Of a stretch of 64,000 bases of DNA, positions 8,720 to 18,325 are shown in pieces (the first letter of the stretch is position 1; every line of letters begins with the position of its first letter). Source of the DNA: an uncultured Aquimarina sp. (GTDB lineage: Bacteria; Bacteroidota; Bacteroidia; Flavobacteriales; Flavobacteriaceae). The position numbers and the translations under genes were made by a program. The stretch spans positions 418,698 to 482,697 of the forward strand of contig CANLEM010000004.1 in assembly GCA_947489685.1 (NCBI GenBank), written 5' to 3'. Under the pieces are notes generated by a model, which searched no databases, was not told the origin of the DNA, and saw only the letters and a list, made by a program, of their open reading frames with translations.

Positions 8720-9724
8720 TTACTTTGAAAAAAACAATGCTTTAAATTGCTTTTCGGGGGCTTTTTTCTGAAGATGAATATAATAATAAGATTTTAGGAA
8801 TCCCGTACCATACCCGTAAAATTGAATCCAAACTGCCAAAATTGATTGTATACCTATAGCTAGATTTTTGAACATTGCCAATGCTCCAACAAAAATAAAA
8901 ACAAAATACAGGCCTAATAATGCTATAAAATACCACCATCCAAAAGCTGCGGTTACAAGCGAAAACAAAGTATAGATTAAAAACAAAATAGGAAACCAAT
9001 ACGTGAGTTTTGCAGTCTCTGGATGCCACCTGTTTAAAATAGGTCTTACTAATCCAAATTTATTGACTTGAATATAAAACTTTTTCCATGAAATTCTTCT
9101 TTTATGAAACACCTTTGCATCCGGAATTAGTGCTGTATCATAACCCAATTTCCATAACCTTATCGTTAAATCAGGATCTTCTCCTGGGTGTATATTCCCA
9201 AAACCTTTTGAAGCTTCAAAAGCCTTTTTGGAAAGTCCCATATTAAAACTTCGAGGCTGAAATTTACCCATCGTATTTTTTCGACCTCTAATCCCCCCAG
9301 TTGTCAAATAAGAGGTCATACTATAGCTTATGGCCTTTTGTAAATTAGAAAAACTTTGGTGCGCATCATCCGGTCCCCCAAAGCAATGCACAAATCGTTT
9401 AGACAAAAAATCATCCACTTGAAACAAATAATTTTTCGGAAGAATAACATCACTATCTAAAATAATAAAATAATTGCCTTTAGCTTTTTTCATCCCATAA
9501 TTACGAGAATCTCCAGGCCCGGTATTGTTTTTTTGATAATAGCTAATCGACAAACGATCACTATATGTTTTAATAACATTTTCTGAGGTCTCTGATGATC
9601 CATCTTCAATGATTACAATTTCATACTCATCAGTAAAATCCATCGCCATCATGCTTTGCAACAACTCATCAATTTCATTTGGCCGGTTATACACTGGTAT
9701 TATAAAAGAATAATGTATTTGCAT
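8720..9724 (-). CDS. Family 2 glycosyltransferase, membrane-anchored
   Basis: The 334-residue protein has a GT-A domain at about 1-230: FIIPVYNRP at the start, IIEDGSS for the nucleotide, LDSDVIL as the metal-binding DxD, and GEDPDLTIRLW as the acceptor/catalytic ED region. Two or three transmembrane segments follow (about 238-290). It should build an envelope glycan or glycolipid, substrate not predictable. It opens the coaE operon, and its ATG lies 4 bases past the -7 element. Confidence 0.9.
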   Translation of the reverse strand: MQIHYSFIIPVYNRPNEIDELLQSMMAMDFTDEYEIVIIEDGSSETSENVIKTYSDRLSISYYQKNNTGPGDSRNYGMKKAKGNYFIILDSDVILPKNYLFQVDDFLSKRFVHCFGGPDDAHQSFSNLQKAISYSMTSYLTTGGIRGRKNTMGKFQPRSFNMGLSKKAFEASKGFGNIHPGEDPDLTIRLWKLGYDTALIPDAKVFHKRRISWKKFYIQVNKFGLVRPILNRWHPETAKLTYWFPILFLIYTLFSLVTAAFGWWYFIALLGLYFVFIFVGALAMFKNLAIGIQSILAVWIQFYGYGTGFLKSYYYIHLQKKAPEKQFKALFFSK

Positions 9725-9728
9725 GCCG

Positions 9729-9736
9729 CAAAGGTA
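9729..9736 (-). promoter_or_regulatory. -7 promoter element of the glycosyltransferase operon
   Basis: The minus strand reads TACCTTTG (TAnnTTTG) four bases upstream of the ATG. Transcription would begin at or beside the start codon, giving a leaderless message for the glycosyltransferase-YbbR-coaE operon. Confidence 0.5.
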
Positions 9737-9938
9737 GCTAATCTATTCTTTTATCAACCGTAATCTTATCATCAGATTTTATATACGTCATACTACGATC
9801 AATAAAAAATCACTTCAACAAGATATACGTTTATTTCTCTTTAACAACTAGACATTAACAGATCAAATACACACACTAACAGAATAAAATTTTTAGTATC
9901 AAGAAATCCTCTCACATTTGGTTTCAAACTTAAAAACA

Positions 9939-12257
9939 ATGCAGAAAATAGTTTTTGCTTATTTCTTTTTTATAGGAACAACCTTTATTTGGGCTCAACA
10001 AAATCAAATCTACAAGGGTATTGTAAAAGGTGATGATTCGCAAATTATTAGCCTTGCCACCATTGCTGCTTATCATAACAATAAATTTATTGACGGCACT
10101 TCGACAAACAGTTCGGGAGAGTTTGAATTAATTATAAAAGAAGAAATCACACATCTTGAGTTTAGTTTTATAGGAAGTGAAACCTCGATACTAAAAATTA
10201 CCGAAATCAATGACCCTGCAAACCTGATTATTTACTTAAAAACTGCCACCAACGCATTGGACGAAGTAGTTATTCAGGCAGAACGAACTACAACTGAGTT
10301 GAAGATAGACAGAAAAATAATTAACCTAGGAGCGGATCTACAACAGTCTGGAGCAACAGTATTAGAAGCTCTTGATCAAATTTCTGAAATTCAAACAGAT
10401 TTGGGTACAGGAACTCTTTCATTACGTGGTAGTGGTAATGTAAGGCTACTTATCAATGGTAAACCATCTGCCTTAAATCCAAACGAAGTTTTGGAGCAAA
10501 TAGCGGCTTCATCGGTACAAAAAATGGAAATTATTACATCGCCTTCGGTAAAAAATCAAGCAGATGGGCTCTCTGGGATTATCAATATCATCCTCAAAAA
10601 GAATACAGCAAGTGGCCTTAATCTGTCTCTAAATTCTGGGGTAGGTACAAAACGATATAATTATGGTATCGATGGCAATTATAATTTTACACCAGTAAAT
10701 CTGAGATGGAATGCTTCGCAGGCAGGACGAGAAATGGATAGTAAACAAACTATCCAGCAACGTTACTTAAACGGGAATACTAGAGATTTTTTTGCTCCCC
10801 ATGACTTTAATGGCTTACTTAGGAAAGTAGCTTTAGGAATTGATTTTTTTATTAATCCTACAAACGAAGTTTCTTTAGACGTTGAGCACACAAATGATTA
10901 TCATAGTTTTTATAACAACACCTTTTACTCTAATGTAACAGATAGAGAAGATTACATTTATACAAGAAACTCATCTCACACACATCAAACAACACTTATT
11001 ACGGCTAATTATAGAACTAATTTCAAAAAGCCAGAGCATTTTATCGAATTCGATTATAACCTCACTAAAAATAAAAATACACTTCCTGCTTCAGATTATG
11101 AAGATGGCCTATTTCTTTTTAATGAAGAAAATAACAATAAAAATACACTTCACTCTCTAGCGGTAGATTATGCTTTACCTATCGGAAATAATACTAAGAT
11201 AGAAACGGGCTTTTCATGGAACGATAGAACTCTTAATAGTTATCGTTTTTTTAATCCTGGGCAGGGAACAACCACGAATGATGTTTTTGATTACCACGAA
11301 AGTTTGATCGGATTATATGCGTTAACACAATTACAAAGCGGAAAATTAAATTGGCAATTCGGATTGCGATACGAGTATTTTATTTCTGATTCGGCCAACA
11401 CCTTAAATGGTCAAACTACGGATCAAGAGTTTTCAAATTTCTTTCCATCTGCACATGTATCATATAAGATTAATAATGAACATACAGTTAATGTTGGCTA
11501 CAGCAGACGAATTTCTAGACCAAACTTTCATCATATAAATGCTTTTCAGTTAGGTAATCAATATTTTCAATGGGAGGCAAACCCAGGTCTCGAACCTGAA
11601 TTTAGCACCAATATTGAGACCAATTATTTATATGGTAGCAACAACCTAAATATGTCTGCCTCTATATTTTATCGCTATCGCACTAATGTGATTGAATGGT
11701 TAAGAAATATTAATGCAGACGGTGTACAAACTATCGGCTTTGATAATATCGGCAAGAAACATTCGTACGGTATCGAAATGGATATTCGTTACAAAATATT
11801 TAGGTACTGGAACGCCCAAGTATCTGCCAATTACTACCAAACCAATATTAATCAAGATATTGATCTAGTTTGGGATCGTTTATATTCTTCAAGTATTATT
11901 TTAAAAAACACTTTTAAGATCACTGATAATATTAGTACCGATATTACCTATAGACACACTCCAAAGAATCAAAATATATTTCATTTTATCAATCCAAGAA
12001 ATCGTTTTGACTGGGCTATTCGGTTAAAATTACTACGTAACAAACTAACAACAAGCCTAAGGATAATTGATGTCTTTGACAATAATCTAATGCACAGAAC
12101 GACGATAAATCCAGAGGTAACTCAAAATGAAACTTGGAAGTTTCAATCTCAAACTTTTGGGTTCCTATGGAGTATGAATTACAAGTTATTTCAAAATAAA
12201 GGAAAGATCAGAAATCGAAAAGAACGAGACTACGAACATAATGGAGCTCGAGATTAA
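9939..12257 (+). CDS. TonB-dependent-receptor-like outer membrane beta-barrel protein
   Basis: The protein has 772 residues. A signal peptide ends at FIWAQ (about residue 20). A carboxypeptidase-regulatory-like beta-sandwich (about 25-105) is followed by a plug-like domain with LDEVVIQAE, LRGSGNVRLLINGKP and GIINIILKK, and then a barrel of the OMP_b-brl_3 type. It probably binds or imports a ligand across the outer membrane; the ligand is unknown. The ATG is preferred to a TTG 21 bases upstream because it begins the signal peptide. It heads an operon with a secreted protein and a LytS/LytTR pair, with 20-base gaps. Confidence 0.9.
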   Translation: MQKIVFAYFFFIGTTFIWAQQNQIYKGIVKGDDSQIISLATIAAYHNNKFIDGTSTNSSGEFELIIKEEITHLEFSFIGSETSILKITEINDPANLIIYLKTATNALDEVVIQAERTTTELKIDRKIINLGADLQQSGATVLEALDQISEIQTDLGTGTLSLRGSGNVRLLINGKPSALNPNEVLEQIAASSVQKMEIITSPSVKNQADGLSGIINIILKKNTASGLNLSLNSGVGTKRYNYGIDGNYNFTPVNLRWNASQAGREMDSKQTIQQRYLNGNTRDFFAPHDFNGLLRKVALGIDFFINPTNEVSLDVEHTNDYHSFYNNTFYSNVTDREDYIYTRNSSHTHQTTLITANYRTNFKKPEHFIEFDYNLTKNKNTLPASDYEDGLFLFNEENNNKNTLHSLAVDYALPIGNNTKIETGFSWNDRTLNSYRFFNPGQGTTTNDVFDYHESLIGLYALTQLQSGKLNWQFGLRYEYFISDSANTLNGQTTDQEFSNFFPSAHVSYKINNEHTVNVGYSRRISRPNFHHINAFQLGNQYFQWEANPGLEPEFSTNIETNYLYGSNNLNMSASIFYRYRTNVIEWLRNINADGVQTIGFDNIGKKHSYGIEMDIRYKIFRYWNAQVSANYYQTNINQDIDLVWDRLYSSSIILKNTFKITDNISTDITYRHTPKNQNIFHFINPRNRFDWAIRLKLLRNKLTTSLRIIDVFDNNLMHRTTINPEVTQNETWKFQSQTFGFLWSMNYKLFQNKGKIRNRKERDYEHNGARD

Positions 12258-12277
12258 AAAATTAAAAACACAAAACG

Positions 12278-12970
12278 ATGAAAGCAAAACAACACAATTT
12301 AGTATTGATAATAGTCTTAATTTCAATGGTTGGTTATAGCCAAAACAAAATTAAGCAAGAAAAAATTAGTCCTCAACAGCTTTATACCTGGCAAACATTA
12401 GATAAAGGTAAGCGTACTATAAAAAATGACGCTCTTTTACTAGAAGAAACACAAGGTTCTGATGGTTACTTTTTAATTAGTCCAAAAAAATATAAAGGTG
12501 ACTACGTACTAAACTATAAGGTCAAAGCAATGTCAGAATCTGCTGTTTTAATAACATTATTTTCTGTTTCTCAACGAGACGATACGGGCAAGTTAGACCT
12601 TCCTAAAAATGATGCTTCTCCCAAAGAAATTTGGGAATGGAGAAGTAGTTTAGAACATTATAACCTTACTTTTAATAATAAATCTCATGGAAACAAACCA
12701 TTTTTTTTCAAAAACATATCTCCTTTTTCGAGAGGTTTTTATCAAAGTTTACCTAAAAACATTGTGACTGTTGGAAAGTGGTATGATGTCGAAATTGGTA
12801 AAACAGGTACTCGTTTATGGTTCAAACTTAATAATACGATAGTTTTTGATGTACAGGACTGCAACCCATTAACAGAGGGACATCTTATATTTAGAATTAG
12901 TGGCACAACAGGAGATAAAACAATTTTTGCCAAAGCGGCCATAAAAGACATTGTAATTTCTTATCAATAA
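12278..12970 (+). CDS. Secreted protein, possible concanavalin A-like (DUF1961/YesU-type) fold
   Basis: The 230-residue protein has a signal peptide (MKAKQHNLVLII...VGYSQ, about 1-22). The body is beta-rich with the order seen in DUF1961/YesU and related jelly-roll domains: GDYVLNYKVK, then VGKWYDVEIGK, then LWFKLNNTIVFD and GHLIFRISG. Such domains usually bind or modify carbohydrate, but no catalytic residues can be named. The gene sits between the outer-membrane receptor and the LytS kinase with 20-base gaps, so it probably works with that receptor. The fold call is tentative; gene reality is well supported. Confidence 0.75.
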   Translation: MKAKQHNLVLIIVLISMVGYSQNKIKQEKISPQQLYTWQTLDKGKRTIKNDALLLEETQGSDGYFLISPKKYKGDYVLNYKVKAMSESAVLITLFSVSQRDDTGKLDLPKNDASPKEIWEWRSSLEHYNLTFNNKSHGNKPFFFKNISPFSRGFYQSLPKNIVTVGKWYDVEIGKTGTRLWFKLNNTIVFDVQDCNPLTEGHLIFRISGTTGDKTIFAKAAIKDIVISYQ

Positions 12971-12990
12971 AATGTAACTTCCCCATACGA

Positions 12991-14010
12991 ATGGAAAGTA
13001 AAAGTATTTATCAAAAATTTCTAAAAATAGAAATCTATTTTCATGTATTACTCTGGAGTAGTGTATTGATATACCCATATATCAAATATTTAGAAAAAGA
13101 AGGAGGATATATGATGTCATTACCTCATGAGTTAAACTCTCTATTCTTTAAAATGACAATATCGTATTTCTTGTACCTATGGTTTTTTCCAAAGAAAAAC
13201 AAAACGAAATATATCCTAATTGTGATTCTAGTTTTCATTGCCAATACTATTGCCTATGAGTATTTTGATCGTTTTTTTCATGAAGGTGATACTCATTTTT
13301 GGATTCATTTCATTGCAAATTCGCTTACTTATCTAGGTTTTGGAGTTGTTTTTTTCACAATCTATTCAGTAAAAAATGTATATCAAAAACAAGTTGAGAT
13401 AGATCGATTAATACAAGAAAAACAAAAGGCTGAAATAAAGGTTTTAAAAGCTAAGGTCAATCCACATTTCTTATTCAACACCTTAAATACGATATACGCC
13501 AACGCATTAAAAAAAGATGACAAAACTCCCAGTCTGATATTAAAACTTTCTAACACATTTAGATATGTATTGCATGAAGGGCAAAAAGAATATGTTTCAT
13601 TAGATCAGGAACTCCAACACCTCAACGATTATATCAACTTGCAGGAAGAGCGTTTATCCAACAAAATAACTGTCAATTTTTCGCAACATGTAGATAACGA
13701 AAAACAAAAAATAGCTCCTCTTTTACTAATAAGTTTTGTAGAAAACGCTTTTAAATATTCGAGTAGCATAAAAGGCCAAAACCATATCATCAAAATTATT
13801 ATTAATGTTAAAGGCAATATATTATCTTTTTTATGCCAAAATCCTTTTGAAGAAAACATAAAAGAAACGATTGATAATGAATGGAAAGAAAGCGGAATTG
13901 GGATAAGAAACACTAAAGAAAGGTTAATGTTATTATATCCAAAAAAGCATCAATTACAGATCATTAAAGCCGAAAATCAATTTAAGATAAAGTTAGAAAT
14001 TCAACTATGA
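12991..14010 (+). CDS. LytS/YehU-family sensor histidine kinase
   Basis: The 339-residue protein has four transmembrane helices at about 15-33, 52-68, 72-92 and 105-128, a short coiled coil, and a His_kinase domain with H159 in VNPHFLFNTLNT. The ATPase part shows LLISFVENAFKYS (N box) and GIGIRNTKERL (G box). There is no periplasmic sensor, so the signal is probably sensed in or through the membrane. It overlaps the regulator gene by ATGA, indicating coupled translation, and follows the receptor and secreted-protein genes. Confidence 0.93.
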   Translation: MESKSIYQKFLKIEIYFHVLLWSSVLIYPYIKYLEKEGGYMMSLPHELNSLFFKMTISYFLYLWFFPKKNKTKYILIVILVFIANTIAYEYFDRFFHEGDTHFWIHFIANSLTYLGFGVVFFTIYSVKNVYQKQVEIDRLIQEKQKAEIKVLKAKVNPHFLFNTLNTIYANALKKDDKTPSLILKLSNTFRYVLHEGQKEYVSLDQELQHLNDYINLQEERLSNKITVNFSQHVDNEKQKIAPLLLISFVENAFKYSSSIKGQNHIIKIIINVKGNILSFLCQNPFEENIKETIDNEWKESGIGIRNTKERLMLLYPKKHQLQIIKAENQFKIKLEIQL

Positions 14011-14684
14011 TACAATGTATAATTTTAGAAGACGAAGCTTCGGCTGTAGAGATTTTAAATGGTTATATCGATAAAACTCCATTCTTAAATGCTCTAGGTG
14101 TTTATGAAAGTGGTTTGGATATACCTCCTTCTCAACTAAAAAAAGCTGATCTTTTGTTTTTGGATATACAATTACCCGAATTAAACGGATTATCATTCTT
14201 AAAAACACTACATCAACCGCCAAAGGTAATTGTAACGTCGGCTTTTCCCGGATATGCCGTCGAAGCCTTTGAAGAAGCGGTGATAGATTATTTGGTAAAA
14301 CCTTATTCTTATGAACGTTTTTACAAAGCAATTATGCGAATAAGAGAACAAACGCTTACCCAGCCAAATGACAAAAACAAGCAATTATTTCTTTATGCAG
14401 ATAAGACAATATACAAAACCAATGCAGAAGACATTTTATATCTTAAAGCCGAAGTGGATTATGTAAAAGTAGTGACTGCTGATAAACAAATTTTGATTTT
14501 GGATAGTTTACAAAATTGGGAAGTAAAGCTTCGAGAATATAATTTTATACGAACACATCGTTCTTTTATAGTCAATTTGGATAGAATAGAAAAGGTCTCG
14601 GGTAATCAAGTTTTTATTGAAAATGACATCATTCCAATTGGCAAAACCTATAAAGAGAAGTTTATTAGTATTTTAAAAAATTAA
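14007..14684 (+). CDS. LytR/AlgR-family (LytTR) response regulator
   Basis: The 225-residue protein has a receiver domain at about 1-115 with phospho-acceptor D53 (LLFLDIQLPELNG) and K98 (LVKPY), and a LytTR DNA-binding domain from about 128 (ILYLKAEVDYVKV, RTHRSFIVNLDRIEKV). It is the partner of the upstream LytS-type kinase and probably controls this same operon. A strong bidirectional terminator follows. Confidence 0.95.
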   Translation: MIQCIILEDEASAVEILNGYIDKTPFLNALGVYESGLDIPPSQLKKADLLFLDIQLPELNGLSFLKTLHQPPKVIVTSAFPGYAVEAFEEAVIDYLVKPYSYERFYKAIMRIREQTLTQPNDKNKQLFLYADKTIYKTNAEDILYLKAEVDYVKVVTADKQILILDSLQNWEVKLREYNFIRTHRSFIVNLDRIEKVSGNQVFIENDIIPIGKTYKEKFISILKN

Positions 14685-14700
14685 ATTCTGGATTAAAAAC

Positions 14701-14733
14701 AAAAAACCTTAATCATTAAGATTAAGGTTTTTT
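14701..14733. terminator. Bidirectional intrinsic terminator between the LytTR gene and fabI
   Basis: A 14-bp inverted repeat with the arms AAAAAACCTTAATC and GATTAAGGTTTTTT and a 5-base loop. The A/T runs on both ends serve both convergent transcripts. Confidence 0.85.
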
Positions 14734-14754
14734 ATATATACTTATAACAATAAA

Positions 14755-15573
14755 TTACTCTTCATCCATAAACTTGTCCATCACTAATTGGCTCACTCCC
14801 ATATTAGAGAAACCACCATCATGATACAGATTTTGCAATGTAACTTTTTTGGTCAAATCCGAAAACAATGTGATAGTATAATCAGCACATTCGTCTGCAG
14901 TGGCATTACCCAGCGGAGACATCTTATCTGCATACTCTATAAATCCATCAAATCCTTTAACTCCTTTCCCTGCAGTGGTAGGTGTTGGTGATTGCGAAAT
15001 TGTATTTACTCTAACTTTTTTATCTCTACCGAAGAAATACCCAAAACTACGACCTATAGATTCTAAATATGCTTTATTATCTGCCATATCATTATAATCA
15101 GGAAATACTCTTTGCGCTGCCATATATGTCAAGGCAACAATACTCCCCCACTCACTCATTGCATCTTTTTTATATAATGTTTGCATTGTTTTGTGAAAAG
15201 AAAGTGCCGATACATCCCAGCCTTTTTCACTAAAACTATAATTAAGATCTGTATAATGACGTCCTTTTCTAACGTTTACAGACATACCAATAGAATGCAG
15301 AACAAAATCTATTTTACCTCCTAAAATCTCCATAGATTTTTCAACAAGGTTTTCTAAATCCTCTAAAGATGTAGCATCTGCAGGTATTACCTGAGAATTA
15401 GTTTTTTCTGCAAGAGTATTAATAGCACCCATTCTCATGGCTACAGGAGCATTTGTAAGCACAAAAGTTCCTCCTTCTTCAAAAACACGTTCTGCAGTTT
15501 TCCAGGCGATCGAACTCTCATCAAGAGCTCCAAAAATAATCCCTCTTTTACCTTTTAATAAATTGTGTGACAT
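14755..15573 (-). CDS. fabI: Enoyl-[acyl-carrier-protein] reductase (NADH)
   Basis: It reduces the trans-2-enoyl-ACP in each round of fatty acid elongation. The 272 residues have the FabI variant of the SDR fold: GIIFGALDESSIAW for the dinucleotide at 11-24, HSIGMS at 93-98, and the catalytic Tyr-x6-Lys as Y160 and K167 with the second FabI tyrosine Y150. The gene follows recN by 85 bases on the same strand. Triclosan sensitivity is typical of this family but cannot be read here. Confidence 0.96.
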   Translation of the reverse strand: MSHNLLKGKRGIIFGALDESSIAWKTAERVFEEGGTFVLTNAPVAMRMGAINTLAEKTNSQVIPADATSLEDLENLVEKSMEILGGKIDFVLHSIGMSVNVRKGRHYTDLNYSFSEKGWDVSALSFHKTMQTLYKKDAMSEWGSIVALTYMAAQRVFPDYNDMADNKAYLESIGRSFGYFFGRDKKVRVNTISQSPTPTTAGKGVKGFDGFIEYADKMSPLGNATADECADYTITLFSDLTKKVTLQNLYHDGGFSNMGVSQLVMDKFMDEE

Positions 15574-15658
15574 TTAGTATGTAAATTAAAGTATGTTTAT
15601 ACAAGCAGTAAAGATAACAAAACGACCCAAATGCAAGTAAAACAATGTAAATTTTAGC

Positions 15659-17314
15659 TTAATTATATAATAAAGATTTTGCGTGAGTCAACGCAGAATC
15701 TGAAATACTCTTTCCTCCGATCATTTCGGCTATTTCATTAATTCGTTCTTCTTCGGTCAATAATTTAAGTTGCGTAACCGTGGTATCATTTATATCTTCC
15801 TTAAATACTTTATAATGACTTTGCCCATTAGCTGCTATTTGTGGTAAATGCGTAATACTAAAAACCTGAAGGTTTTTGCTCATATCCAACATTAGGTCCG
15901 CCATTTTATGCGCAATCTCTCCCGAAACACCAGTATCTATTTCATCAAAAATAATAGTTGGTAAATGTGCAAATCTCGAAAGGATAGTTTTAATTGCCAG
16001 CATAATTCTAGATAACTCTCCTCCAGACGCTACTTTCTTTAATGCTCCAAAAGTTCCGCCTTTATTAGCAGAAAATAAAAATTCTAAAACCTCTTTACCA
16101 TTTGACAAATAGTTATCCTGCAATGCCAACGATGTTTTAAAGCTAGCATTTGGCATACCTAGTTCTTTAAGAATGTCTTCGAGCTCTTTAACCAACAGTG
16201 GTAATGCCTTATTTCTTTTTTCATGAATCTTTAAAGCTAATTCATCTAACTGAGCCTTAATAGTTGCTATTTCAGTCTGCAATTTTTCGATATCTTCAGA
16301 AAGAGATTCTGTTTTAGATACTTTTTGTTGGAGTTCATCTTTTAAAATAATGAGCTCTTCTATATTAGATACATTGTGTTTAACCTGAAGATGGTGCAAC
16401 AACTGCAATCTTTGACTTGTTTCTTCTAATTGCTGAGGATCTGCTTCTAGTTTCTCTAATTCATTTACTAATGACACCTGTATATCATCTAACTCGATAT
16501 AAAGGCTTTCAATTCTCTCAGAAATTTCTTTTAACCCACCCGAATACGAAGCTATCTTAGAAAGGTTCCCTTTAATTGTATTGAGTTGATCCGATACGCC
16601 CATCTCTTCTGAAGAGACTATTGAAATCGAACTTGATAAACGCTCCTGAATTTCTTCAATATTATTAAGCCGTTCATAACGTTCTTCAATTTCTTCTAAC
16701 TCACCTGGTTTCAACTTCGCCTCTTCCAACTCATTAAATAGAAAAGAATTATACTCATATTCTTTTGTAAACGTCTCTTGATTCTCTATGAGTGCATTTA
16801 CTTCTTTTTCCTTTTCTTTTAGTAACAGCAAACCTCTCTTATAAGATTTTATTTCTCGGTCAACCTTAGCCAAGGCATCAAGAACTTCAAACTGAAAATC
16901 ATTGGTTGTTACCTCTAAAGTTTGATGTTGACTATGGATATCTATTAATCTAGCTCCAAGAGACACCAATGATTGTAATGTAACAGGAGTATCATTGATA
17001 AAGGCTCTGGACTTGCCCGATGGTAAAATTTCTCGTCTAATTATAGTCTCTTCTTCATAATCTAACTCCTCTTCTTTAAAAAATGAAATCAGATCATATT
17101 TATGAATACTAAAAACTCCTTCGATTATACATTTCTGAGAATTATCTTTAACACTGCTAAGATCGGCTCGTTTTCCGAGCAACAATCCAAGAGCACCCAA
17201 CAGAAGAGATTTACCTGCTCCCGTTTCTCCTGTAATTGTAACCAAACCAGCATCAAACGAAACTTGCAACTGTTCTATTAAAGCGAAGTTTTTTATAGAA
17301 AGACCTCTAAGCAA
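15659..17314 (-). CDS. recN: DNA repair protein RecN
   Basis: The 551-residue SMC-like ATPase acts in double-strand-break repair. Walker A is GETGAGKSLLLGAL at about 29-42, a long two-strand coiled coil occupies the middle, and the C-terminal ABC signature LSRIMLAIK, Walker B TIIFDEIDTGVSG and ITHLPQIAA complete the split ATPase head. The start is TTG, since MLRGLSIKNFALIEQL aligns with the family N-terminus and no ATG is nearby. There is no visible palindromic SOS-type site upstream, unlike the dinB operon in this window. Confidence 0.96.
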   Translation of the reverse strand: MLRGLSIKNFALIEQLQVSFDAGLVTITGETGAGKSLLLGALGLLLGKRADLSSVKDNSQKCIIEGVFSIHKYDLISFFKEEELDYEEETIIRREILPSGKSRAFINDTPVTLQSLVSLGARLIDIHSQHQTLEVTTNDFQFEVLDALAKVDREIKSYKRGLLLLKEKEKEVNALIENQETFTKEYEYNSFLFNELEEAKLKPGELEEIEERYERLNNIEEIQERLSSSISIVSSEEMGVSDQLNTIKGNLSKIASYSGGLKEISERIESLYIELDDIQVSLVNELEKLEADPQQLEETSQRLQLLHHLQVKHNVSNIEELIILKDELQQKVSKTESLSEDIEKLQTEIATIKAQLDELALKIHEKRNKALPLLVKELEDILKELGMPNASFKTSLALQDNYLSNGKEVLEFLFSANKGGTFGALKKVASGGELSRIMLAIKTILSRFAHLPTIIFDEIDTGVSGEIAHKMADLMLDMSKNLQVFSITHLPQIAANGQSHYKVFKEDINDTTVTQLKLLTEEERINEIAEMIGGKSISDSALTHAKSLLYN

Positions 17315-17437
17315 CGGATAGAATAATTTAAATTTTTAAAAAAGTAAAGATACTATAGTTTTAAAAAAGATGTTATGTGTATTTACTTTTTTTAATCCCA
17401 GACAATATACATTCAAAGATTTTGGAATAAAATGTTT

Positions 17438-18325
17438 TTAGAACTTAATATTTTTCCAACTTTCGTTATAAGTAGGTGCAATCTTATTAAGAACCTGTAC
17501 AGTCTGCGCGATGTTAACAGATGGCCCTCCCGAAAGAACGCTAGAAATCTCATCTGCTTTGGCATCAAAAAAGACTCGCATTATATAAGAATTTGGTCGA
17601 ACCCCATGAACCTCTTCAAGAGATTTCATAGACTCGGTTATGGTTTCTTTACCTTTCTTTAAATTATTATGCATCACATCCAAGCCCTCTCTATGATACA
17701 TATACATGGCAGTTCTATAGCCATCATAAGTCCCAGATAACAAATCATCATTTAATCTAAATCTAGATTGAGTTCCATCCTGAGCATTCCAACCAAGAGT
17801 ATTGCTACTTTGAGCATTTCCGACAATATTTTTAGCTTCTTCAAAATAGTTTGTTCCACTATTTAACTCAAAAGTATCAGCATCTACTCCAAGGATAGTA
17901 TACAGGTAAAATGCTACTACAGAAATAAGATTTGATTCAAAATTATTAGGATTATAGTTTAGTGGTTGAAATTCGAGATAATCAAAATTAAATTGCCTAT
18001 CATTTACATTAAAAATGGTGGTCGAATAATTTGATCCATATACAGGTCTGGATGCTTGTACTTGCAAAGTAGCTGTAAACAAATCATTATCATAACCTGC
18101 AATTGTAATGAAGAAACTGCAATCAATACGCTCCTCGGTACGGTAATCTGTAGATGTCCAAACGGTATTATTTATAAACTCGGCCAATGAACGTTCTAAC
18201 GTTTTAAACACTTGAAGATTAGGATTTCCTGTTTGCTCTGCATTAACTACTACTCTGGCATTAAATTCCTGAGCATAAATGGTACTCCCAAATACAAGCA
18301 ATATAAAAAGAAAGAATCTATTCAT
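17438..18325 (-). CDS. porD: DUF4835 family protein, PorD-type type IX secretion component
   Basis: The 295-residue periplasmic protein has a signal peptide (MNRFFLFILLVFGSTIYAQ) followed directly by the DUF4835 domain, whose N-terminal FNARVVVNAEQ is characteristic. Members of this family are annotated as PorD of the type IX secretion system in Bacteroidetes. The start is the ATG that begins the signal peptide, giving an 8-base overlap with the end of coaBC. The gene is the fourth in bamD-rpoZ-coaBC-porD-recN. The family is clear; the mechanistic role is not established from sequence. Confidence 0.85.
   Translation of the reverse strand: MNRFFLFILLVFGSTIYAQEFNARVVVNAEQTGNPNLQVFKTLERSLAEFINNTVWTSTDYRTEERIDCSFFITIAGYDNDLFTATLQVQASRPVYGSNYSTTIFNVNDRQFNFDYLEFQPLNYNPNNFESNLISVVAFYLYTILGVDADTFELNSGTNYFEEAKNIVGNAQSSNTLGWNAQDGTQSRFRLNDDLLSGTYDGYRTAMYMYHREGLDVMHNNLKKGKETITESMKSLEEVHGVRPNSYIMRVFFDAKADEISSVLSGGPSVNIAQTVQVLNKIAPTYNESWKNIKF

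Noticed and set aside
8742..9029. Long frames opposite or within the glycosyltransferase, dinB and LytTR genes
   Set aside because: They lie in another phase of genes with strong family motifs and show no motifs or starts of their own; they are shadows.
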